NCBI GenBank assembly: GCA_037179515.1
Contig: JAXCGZ010004213.1
Coordinates: 42,501-65,000 of the forward strand
Direction of reading: 5' to 3'
DNA: 22,500 nt
From: Halocaridina rubra
Lineage: Eukaryota; Arthropoda; Malacostraca; Decapoda; Atyidae
The notes below the pieces were generated by a model, which was not told where the DNA came from, searched no databases, and saw only the letters and a list, made by a program, of their open reading frames with translations. The position numbers and the translations under genes were made by a program. This document shows positions 11,726 through 20,474 of this stretch, in pieces; position 1 is the stretch's first letter; each line of letters begins with the position of its first letter.

Positions 11726-11977
11726 CTTCTTTTCCAGTTGTTTCTTTAACAATAGCAGCTGATCGAGATCATCTTCTTGCTGTTGTTTTAGCTGTTTCTT
11801 TAAGAGTTCCATTTCTCGTAAACACCATTCATATTTCCGTTTGTATAGTGAGGCATCGGCAGCCTCATCATCATCAATGTCACCATTTAGCTCTGCGGCC
11901 GACAATATTTCTGAGTGAAGAGCCAATTTTTCCATCTCTAATTTATCATTTTGTGTCGTCATACGCTTCATGTCAGA
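11726..11977 (-). CDS. Myo18: Myosin-18 coiled-coil tail exon (84 codons)
   Basis: The 252-nt exon lies between TGTTTTCAG|TCT and AAG|GTATAG, phase 0 to phase 0. It encodes 84 residues from SDMKRMTTQNDKLEMEK to LLLLKKQLEKK. The central AAELNGDIDDDEAADA followed by YKRKYEWCLREMELLKKQL matches the MYO18A stretch AAEINGEVDDDDAGG plus LKYERAVREVDFTKKRL. That acidic interruption of the heptads is a family signature and is the main reason for calling myosin-18 rather than myosin II. The exon sits in one long coiled coil with its neighbours and has no enzymatic residues. The donor +4 to +6 bases (TAG) are weak, but phase and homology support the junction. Confidence 0.92.
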
Positions 11978-12234
11978 CTGAAAACACATTTATAAGAAGT
12001 AAATATCATTTTACTTTTAAAGTGGGAATATACTAAGTTATTATATGTAACAGTTAAAACTAAAATGTACATTAATATATTCTTTAATTACATTATGTGC
12101 ATGACATTACCCTTTTCTAGTAATAGTAGATTAAACTGAAGGATCTTTTTAATAATAAAATATTTCATACTACTCTCAAATATTTTATTTAAAATTTCAA
12201 ATATGAAGAAAACAAACTTATATAAATTCAGTAC
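11978..12234 (-). other. Myo18: Myosin-18 intron (257 bp)
   Basis: A short AT-rich intron from GTACTG to TGTTTTCAG. Nothing else is seen in it. Confidence 0.85.
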
Positions 12235-12354
12235 CTGCAGTCTGTCAACTTCCTTCTCCAATTTCATTCTCTCAGCTTGTTCTGCTTCTAACCTCTCTCC
12301 TGCAAGATGTGCTGTTGTATGTTCCTCTGAAAGGTCTGCACTTACTTCAGAAAG
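12235..12354 (-). CDS. Myo18: Myosin-18 coiled-coil tail exon (40 codons)
   Basis: The 120-nt exon runs from TTTTTAG|CTT to CTGCAG|GTACTG, phase 0 to phase 0. It encodes a peptide opening LSEVSADLSEEHTTAHL and continuing GERLEAEQAERMKLEKEVDRLQ in separate heptads. It aligns without gaps to the vertebrate MYO18A segment that opens ISELTSELTDERN and contains LDAETAERLRAEKE. This is recalled family knowledge, not a search result. Role: part of the parallel coiled coil by which myosin-18 dimerises and co-assembles with nonmuscle myosin II. It continues in frame into the next exon (SDMKRM). Confidence 0.9.
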
Positions 12355-13135
12355 CTAAAAGAAAAATATAAAAGCTAATAAAAATTCAATTCCCTCTATT
12401 AAATACAGATCTACAGTATAATTTTCAGCTACTTCAGTGAATGAATCAACATGGTCTTAAATGGCTCAACAGTATGAGTTTGAACTTATTATTATACACT
12501 TAATATTAAGTAATTAGTTCATTCTATTATATAGTTTTAATAAGAAAAAATAAAGCAGCAATCTGCCTGTCAGAAAAATATAATACTACATTGCACTTAA
12601 CTGAAATAAAAATTAAATAAGGAATAACACGATTTAAAGTATAAAAATGCAAACGTACTGAAAAGCATATTAATGAAACTTTTAAATATATAAAAAATTG
12701 CAAATTCTTCTTTATCTTTTAATAAGAAATGAGATAAAAAACAAAAATGTATCCTCTATTTACAGTAGAGAGGTCATTTTAATCAAGCAAAGTAACCTAA
12801 ACAAGAAATGAGAAGCAAAATTTATTATCAACTATTCTTACAGAGACCAAAATATTCGTTTCTTAACTAAATGAATACATTGCAAACACATATATCACCT
12901 AATATATGAGTAACAAAAGACAATTTTAATAACAATGCATCAATAACAGCGGTAAATAAATACCCAATAATAAATGACATAAAATGAGACCAAACTTATG
13001 AGTAAGAATATATCAAAATTTTAATACTAAGGCATAAAAGAATGGTAAATAAAATCGTTGTTAAAAGTCACGTTTTCAGCTTATGATCAATGATAAGCTA
13101 AAAACAGTCCATGTTACAGCAGTACAATTACTTAC
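12355..13135 (-). other. Myo18: Myosin-18 intron (781 bp)
   Basis: An AT-rich intron from GTAAGT to TTTTTAG. No repeats or open frames of note. Confidence 0.7.
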
Positions 13136-13195
13136 ATAGAAGCACCATTCACTATTCTCGAGTTCACATTTAGCTTCTAGTATCAATTGGGCTGA
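13136..13195 (-). CDS. Myo18: Myosin-18 small tail exon (20 codons)
   Basis: A 60-nt open segment lies between an acceptor (TTCAATTACAG|TCA) and a strong donor (TAT|GTAAGT), with phase 0 at both ends. It encodes SAQLILEAKCELENSEWCFY. The first part is heptad-like (LILEAKCELE) and would lead straight into the LSEVSADL of the next exon, at the start of the MYO18A-like coiled coil. In vertebrate MYO18A this position has coiled coil too, but the match is weak here, so the exon could be arthropod-specific or alternatively spliced. Its symmetric phase means it could be skipped without a frameshift. Confidence 0.65.
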
Positions 13196-14633
13196 CTGTA
13201 ATTGAATAAACGACATTAGAAATTACATTTAAAATATATATCACATCGATGAGGAAAATTTTCTGACATCAATATACAACATGTACGTAAGGGACTCTAA
13301 CGAATAAAGTGACAACAACACATCAAACCATCACAATGCATTATAACAATCTTTTCTATAAAACAAAACGAAATATGTTCTGAAGACATAAAAAGGTGTT
13401 GGCTCACAATTCAAAAGTCATTAGGAAAGGAATGGAGATGCAGGAAAATACATGGAGTCAGAAAACCTTGACTGTGATTTAGAAATCTGAAAGATTGCTT
13501 TGTCCAAGCCAATAAAAAGCAAGGGATACGGAACATAATTAAAAGCAAACATAATTAAAAGCAACAGAAAGAACTGACACAGCAATATGGAATAAGGGCA
13601 TACTCTTTAGCTTTGAGTTAAAAACACCCAGTGGCATGGATTTCCCTTGTAAATATGCTGCATCACAAATCTATAGCTTTGATAGTATCTATTTAGGTAT
13701 ATATTCTTTCAAATAATAAATAAGTTAAGGCTCATCAATAATAATGAAACCATTTTCAAAGAATAAGGGTACATGTAGTTACATCTTCCTGGGAACACAT
13801 GAATCGAAAGATCAGTAAATTGCGAAGTACTGAGAGGTGAATTTACAGAAATTCCAATATGTGTGCTGGTTTACTGAACATAGTAATATTTACTACATGT
13901 AATATGTAATAGAAAAGAGGTATCTCCACAGTTATGCAAAATATGAAAAATGTAAAAATTATTATCAATTGTTTAGATAACTTGAGTTAATTCATAAAAA
14001 TAAAGAGATGCTGCTGCCATATACTGTATGCCATTATTCATACACTAACTATATACTCTACTGTACAAACTGAAATTCATAAAAACTGCTAAGCCACAGC
14101 ATCCTGTATTTTTTCATATACGAACTCTTTGTTATTTACTATGATTAGAAAGTTGGGCCGAAAAAGTCTAATGAGCCAGTTTACAAATGCCAAGTAATTA
14201 CCTATTAAATAATGCACATTTACAAATTTCTGACGTACGACATTCCACTTTTCTTAATTAAAAATAAAATACTAAGATCTGTTAAATGATAAACTAAACT
14301 TTATAAAATAAATTATATTTAATATGCCTAACCACAGTTAGCTTCTTGTGTATCTAGTAGTAAATATATTTGGGGTAAAAAACACAAAAGTGCACCAGTA
14401 ATCAAGCACTGTATATGCGAGGGAACATGACAAACACAAACACTGAAGCACACTAAATCACATGTAACACTTCCTTCCCCAAGGATTCATTGGCACAGGT
14501 AGTTAATGGATTATTTTGGAGAGAGATTAACAAGGTCAGAGGTTTCACACATGAATGAAAGTCACTTCTTGAACAAGAACTCCAATACATATACTACCAT
14601 CTATATGAGTTCCTAATTTACTGAAAAACCTAC
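13196..14633 (-). other. Myo18: Intron between the giant exon and the small tail exon (1438 bp)
   Basis: AT-rich sequence from GTAGGT to TTCAATTACAG. I see no exon-like open stretch, repeat or RNA gene. If the giant exon ends a transcript instead of splicing, its 3' UTR would lie at the right end of this stretch. Confidence 0.6.
14613..14633 (-). other. Read-through extension and alternative stop of the giant exon
   Basis: If the GTAGGT donor at 14633 is not spliced, the frame continues for six codons (VGFSVN) to a TAG at 14613-14615. This would end the product after the disordered region. A possible ATTAAA polyadenylation signal lies about 300 nt further on the minus strand (near 14318-14326). 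Its use cannot be judged from sequence alone. Confidence 0.45.
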
Positions 14634-17600
14634 TTTGTTTAGTGCTGCATTGGAGAGTGATCTGCTATAAGATCTTCTGAGAGATTTATTAGATCGAGAT
14701 CTTCGAAGAAGTCTATCCGTTTCTGAAAGGATGGCTTCTGTTTGAGCAACAATAGGAGACGGGGTCACTGATCTCTCACGTATATCCATGGGTGTACGGG
14801 AACGAGAACGACGATCCCTTTCGTTCTGAACTTCCGGTAGAGGCATTAATGTGTCCAACTGAGCTGGATCGATGGCATCGACAAATACTTCCTCTTCACC
14901 CTCTTCTGAAGTTGGAGTTTTCTGAGTCTCATCAAAAGGAAACTGCAGCTCTCTAATTGGAGATGAAGGAAGTGACATAATTGACTTTGGCAGAGAACCC
15001 ACAAAGAATTCTTTATCTTTGGTTGGTGATGAAGGCAAAGATGTAACACCATATTCACCCCCAAACGGAGTATCTGGGAATGAAGCAACAGAGAGTACTT
15101 CCTTTTCTGGCAATGTTCGACGTAGAGTTGAAAATGAATTTGGGCGTACAGCTTTTTCAGGTTTGATATGAACAGACACCTGCTTGATTAATGCTTCAAC
15201 TTCAGACTCTAGAGCCGGAATGGCTTTTGCAAGTTTTTCTTTGCGTTCCAATTTAGTCTTCCCCAAGTCTTCTGCTGCTTTGATTAATGAGCTCTCATTA
15301 GATATTTTCTGAGCATTAATTAACAAGCTTTTATCATTAACTGGCTTCTTGGCATCAGCAACTTCAGATGTGACAGTGCTTTCAGCTTTTGAAGTGACCT
15401 CTTCTAATGTAGAAGTTTTAGCTGGGATCTCATCTTTAACAGGGCTCTTGGCAACAGCACCTTCAGAAGAGACAATGCTTCCAACATTTGAAGTGCCCTC
15501 TTCTAAAGTAGAAGCATTGACTGGAATATTATCTTTAAGAGTACTCTTGTCAACCGCAACTTTAGAGGTGAAAGTGCTTCCAACTTTTGAAGCACCCTCT
15601 TCTAAAGTAGAAGTTTTGTCTGGGATCTCATCATTAACAGGACTCTTGGCAAGAGTACCATCATATGTGACAGTACTTTCAATTTTTGAAGTGGCCTCTT
15701 CTACAGTAGCAGTTTTGGCTGGGATCTCTTCTTTCATGACAGCATTCTTGACACCCCTTTTATATTTACGGTAACTTTTAGCACCAGAGCTCTCATTTAC
15801 TGAAGATACTTCTCTTGCATTAGAAGTAGTTGTCAGGGGAGTCTTTCCTACACTGCCCTCATTTTTAACAGAATCCTTTCCCACAGTACTCTCATCAACA
15901 ATGGAGCACTCTACTACAGCATTCTCATTCGTACAAAAACTATCTATTAAAGTACTTCCTTTTGTAGAGCTAATACTTGTAGTAGAAGTATTAGAAGGCG
16001 CAATCTCATTTGTAGTGGCAATTATTGCTGAAGTACTATCCTTTTCATTAGTTGTAGATAACAATGCTGCATCTGCTATGGGAGCTGGAAATGAAGCCAC
16101 TCCTAAAGAGGACATCCCATCTGAGGTAGAACTTTGTTCAAATTTCTTTGGAGTTTCAGATTCAGTAGAGGGTGAGTTCTTCACAGAATCTAATTTTGAT
16201 GATTTTTTACCTACATGTAACCCAGTTTTTGAGAGCTTATCTTCTAGTGTTTTACCACCTTTGGCCACAGACTCTATAAACGACTTGATTCCACCCAACT
16301 TTTTACCACTTTTTCCTTTGTTTTCAGTGCCATTCGAATCTCCTTTATCATCCTGAACTTTTGACATATCACTAGAACCAGTTAGAATGTCATTTTTCTT
16401 AATTTTACCTATTGCTGGTTTTTCTGATACTGTTACCAGAGAAGCAGTTTTTGCTTGTGATTTTGAAACCTCTGAATCCGAAATCTTTTCTGTAACAGTG
16501 GCTTTATTGTCAGCTGATATATTGTGAACCGTGACGTCTTTGCATTCACTCGCTGGTACTGTCTCTTGAATACTGGAAACTTTCCCATCGTCAACTGAAA
16601 CTTTTTCTTTTGAGTCTGTTCTTACGTCTGATTCCAGTGGTTTATCCAAAGCATTATTAGTTCCTTCAGTCTTTTCACCTCGTTTCTTTTTCTTTTTCTT
16701 AACATCTTTTCCATCACTTCCCTTTGACTGAGATATTTCATCTACTCCAGGTGTTCCATTAGATATAATTTCACTTTTATTGACATGTTCTTTTGAAGAC
16801 TGGCCATCATGTACCTGCTTACCTATATCAACTTTAGTATCTTTGATTTTTTCCTTTTTGCCTTCTTGCTTTTCACTTGTTTTTTCAGCTATTACTTCTT
16901 TATCTTTTTCCACATCTTCATTCAGCTTATTTTTCCCTTCCTTTTCGACTTCAACATTATTTTTCATAGGCTCATCAGGTTTAATTTTGGCATCAGCCCC
17001 TATACCTTTATTATCTTTTTTAGAATTTGTATCCGTCAATTCCCTCTGATTACTTTTTAAAACTTTGTCAGTATTTTCCTTTTCAGTACTATTTGAAATT
17101 GAAGATTTTTCTCTCTTCAGTGAAGGAACTTCCTTGACTTCTGAGGGTTTCTTGAATTTAGAAGTGCCACCAAATTTAGCTACATTTGCTGAGGTAATAC
17201 CCACAGCACCTGGCAATTTCTTAGCTGTTACAGGTGATTTGGGATCTGTTATTACAGATGCAGATGGGGATTTTAATTTGACCAAGTTTGGATTATTTAC
17301 AGGTTCTACCTTATCTCCAGCTTTTCCAGCCTCAAACATATTCTTAATACCTGAAATTTTACCCACCTTAGGAGTGCTACGAGCGAGTTTTGGCTTTGTT
17401 CTCTCACTTATTTGTGATATATCATCATTCTCCCATAGGTTCATCATAGCTGCTAGTTTCTCACTCTTTGCCCGTTTTCCTCCCGTTCTCAGAGACATAT
17501 CAGGGGATATAGTGCGCGAAGTGTCACTGGCAACAGAACTTCGTCTGCTGCTCATTTCCATAAATGTCTCTATTTCACTAATGTCATCAAAATCTTCATC

Positions 17601-20474
17601 TTTGTCAGGAAAATTGTCCACTCCATTGCTAATATTTGTATTCTCATTACTTTTATTGGACTCTGATGCACTTCTAATAGGTATTTTGGCCTGATTATTC
17701 TGCAATTTACTTTTTAAATTATTACTTGAATTTGAAATTCCCAATGCTCCCTTTGTTCCTTTCAGAATGTGTTTGTTGTCTGGTAACAAAAGTTCTTCAG
17801 CTTTGGGACTGTGAGAAACTTCTTCAATTATATTACTTCCCTTTGCATCTGAAACTATTATTTCTCTCTCTTTTTCACTTACATTGATTTTCACATTGGT
17901 GTTATTTTCAATTTTTGTGGATGAATAATTTGAAGTTTTTGCCTGAGACTGGACCATTTCACCCACAGGGCTAGTTTTTGTGTTATCCATATTACTGTTT
18001 TCCTCAAGTTTTGTGGATGAAGAATTAGAAGATTTTGTAGGGGATGAAATATTTTCACTCTCATGACCATCATTTTTGGTAACCTTGATAACGTCGTTTT
18101 CAAGTTTTGTAAATGATGTGTTTGAAGCTTGTGGAGATGTATCTTTTTCATCCACTGGACTTGTGTTTACAGTTTGCACATTATTGTCTTTCTCAGGTTT
18201 TGTGGACAACCTGTTTGAAGTATTCATATCTTTTTCACCTACAGGACTGCTCTTCATGACCTCCATGTTACTGTCTTTTTCACGATTTGTGGATGTATCG
18301 CTTGATGCTTTAGTGGAAGTTAAGGAATCGGTCTCTGGTGGTCCAGGTCCACTATTAGGTGTAATTTCTAGTTTTCCTTTTAAAACAGGAGCAGTAATTT
18401 TGATTCCAAGCACAGCAGATTTATCTGGTACTGGACTCCCTGCTCTTTGTTTTCGATTAAGAGGTGCAGGTTTACCAGCATCCCTGACTGATCCAACTGA
18501 TATCACTGATGGCTGTGAGGTATTTTTTACCTCTTCTTTCACTGCTTTTCCAGGTGATGTCTTGGATCCAGATATAATATCACTGTCTACTACACCACTA
18601 TTTTCTATTTTATTTTCTTGCTTCGTGGCTTTACCTGCAGATGGAGTAGAATCTTTAACTGTGGGCATATCTTGGTTTGTACTACTTCTGGAGCCTGCAG
18701 AATTCATGGACACAGGTGGTTCTGTATTACCAACGTCATTTTCAGATTTTTCATGCTTTGTATCAATCGAATCAGGAATCTTGCCAGAATCAGTAAATGG
18801 TGCTTTAGAGACAAAAGCAGCATTGTCATCTGGTTTTTCAGATAACACATTAATTGAAGATGTGAGTTCAGGCTTTGTTTCTTCTGCAGATGTTATTTGA
18901 GAAGAACGATTTTGATGTATTTGTTTGTGTGATACTTGATCAGGAATGTGATTTACAGAGCCCTGGTCTTTCTCACTCACTTTATTACCCATTCCATTTT
19001 TGTTAGTTACAATGCTGGGTTTGCTTATATCAATGGTAACCTGTTCAGCAGGTATTTTATAATCAGCTGGACTTTCTTTAGTGTTACTAGCCCCAGACAA
19101 GTTTTCTGATTTAGCTACAGTCTCACTATTAGTAACACATTCCTCATTAATAGAATTTTGTATTCTAAATGTTCCCTTCCTAACAACTGAATTACCTGGT
19201 TTGGAGGACTTTTCAACTTCTTCTATATTTCCTGATTTGAGAACATTTCCTTCCTTACTAGTATTCTCAGACAATATTTTACTTTTAGTTGCATCTTCGA
19301 TACAAGTATTGGTTGTAATAGAGGCATTGCTTTCCTTTGACTGAATATCCAAGTTATGAGGCTTTTCTAAAATACATTTGGTTTCACTATCACTGATACT
19401 GTAAAGAGCATTTTCTGTAGTCCCTGAGTTTTGTGCTATTGTGGACATCTCTGCATTAGGTGTAATTTCTGTTTTCTTTATGATAATGCCACGAGACACT
19501 GACGGATTCTCAATCTTTTTGTTATCTACCTTGGATAGTAGCATATCCCTGGATGCAGGTGATATTTCTGTAACTTGTATTCCATCTGCCTTGGATGCAG
19601 ATAAGGCCTCTACATTCTGTATCTTATCTACCATGGCTACATTTTCAATATATAGTGAGCTTTCCGCATTTGAAGATGTCTCTTCCTCTGAGGTGATCTT
19701 TTCTTTTAATGTATTCTCTGATGTATGTTTCACTGGTGCTTTATTTGTGACCAGTTCACTGACAACTTTGGGGGCAAGATCTGTTTTTGTCGTGTCCGGT
19801 TTTTGTGGTATTGATATACCAGCAGCACTACTGTCAACTGTTTTTCTCTCAATATTGTTTTCAGTCTGAGTTCCATTTGGAGCTTTGGCATCTTCAGGTA
19901 TATTTTCAGTCTTACAGCTATTTTCTCTTTGAACTGTACCTGCAGCTTCAAAACCTTTCACCTTGCCTTCATCTCCAGGTTTTGCAGAAACTTCATTTTC
20001 TGCCTTCTGAGTCAATACGGTTTTTAATTTTTCACTTAATCTGGACATAACCTGCTCCTCATGAACACTACTAGCTTTAACTTTTCTACTTTCTTGTTTA
20101 GGCGTTTCTTCTGCTTTGGAAGAAGAAGGTTTAGCAGGAGCAAGGGTATTTATTGCATCAGCAAGGTTGGTAGTTCTCCGTGCAAGTTGTGCAGCTGCAC
20201 TTTCTGGTTGCTGGGATTCTGCTACTGTACTTGGTGGAACAGCTTGCGTATTTCCCATTTTATTTGATGCAATATTTTTATTTACTGAAGGGAGGCTTTG
20301 GCTATGGGTGGGTGGTATACGCAAAGGTTCTTGAAGTACATCTTGTATTGGAGACTTTGGCTGTTGAGGAACTGGACTGGCGAGAGACTGATTAGGGGAG
20401 AGCGGCGGTCGCAGACCAGGTAACTGTACAACATCGAAGTATTCGTCGTCGCTATCAGAGCTCAAGTCATCAAG
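14634..20474 (-). CDS. Giant internal exon (about 1947 codons), disordered Ser/Lys/Glu-rich region, probably of myosin-18
   Basis: One open frame fills 5841 nt. The 5' end follows a good acceptor (pyrimidine-rich, ending CCCACAG) and opens LDDLSSDSDDEYFDVVQL. Upstream in frame there is a TAA and no ATG, and the first Met is about residue 73, so this is not an ordinary first exon. The 3' end AAA|GTAGGT is a plausible donor in phase 0, matching the next exon. The protein has one Trp and few Cys that I can find, and is rich in S, T, K, E and N, so it is probably disordered. It has an acidic start, proline-rich SPxxP-like sequence (residues 20-60), a degenerate repeat block (about 728-869), a less simple block (about 960-1055), a Lys run (about 1259), four 33-residue repeats (1583-1714) and a C-terminal SLPSSP/SRSRTP/RS cluster. 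I recognise no catalytic domain. Assignment to myosin-18 rests on strand, position and phase. Alternatives are an alternative last exon or a nested gene. Confidence 0.85.
15333..15728 (-). repeat. Coding tandem repeat, 4 x 99 bp (4 x 33 residues) inside the giant exon
   Basis: Four head-to-tail copies of exactly 33 residues each begin EIPAKTATVEE, EIPDKTSTLEE, NIPVNASTLEE and EIPAKTSTLEE. Consensus features are xIPxxxSTLEExxSxxxS near the start and AxxKxPVxD at the end. They occupy residues about 1583-1714 of the exon. The copies differ at many sites yet have no indels, so the reading frame is kept. The region before it (SIVDESTVGKD, NEGSVGKT) may contain older, decayed units. Confidence 0.9.
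17870..18292 (-). repeat. Degenerate coding repeat, about five units of about 30 residues
   Basis: Units begin STNREKDSNME, LSTKPEKDNNV, SFTKLENDVIK, SSTKLEENSNMD and YSSTKIENNTN. Three of them carry a downstream SPVGE/SPVDE-like motif (SSPVGEKD, TSPVDEKD, TSPVGEMV). Unit length varies by a few residues, so this is an older repeat than the 33-residue array. It covers residues about 728-869 of the giant exon. Confidence 0.65.

Noticed and set aside
11726..12354. Conventional myosin II or paramyosin tail
   Set aside because: The AAELNGDIDDDEA acidic interruption and the neighbouring heptads match the myosin-18 tail; muscle myosin lacks this interruption.
18076..18900. 274-codon plus-strand open frame, and other plus-strand frames within 14846-20400
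   Set aside because: They are antisense shadows of the giant exon. Its Ser/Thr/Lys/Glu codon bias leaves few stops on the other strand.
20463..20465. Start codon of the giant open frame at the TTG (MSSDSDDE)
   Set aside because: It is not an ATG. The frame extends upstream to a good splice acceptor at 20475, so the segment is better read as an internal exon.
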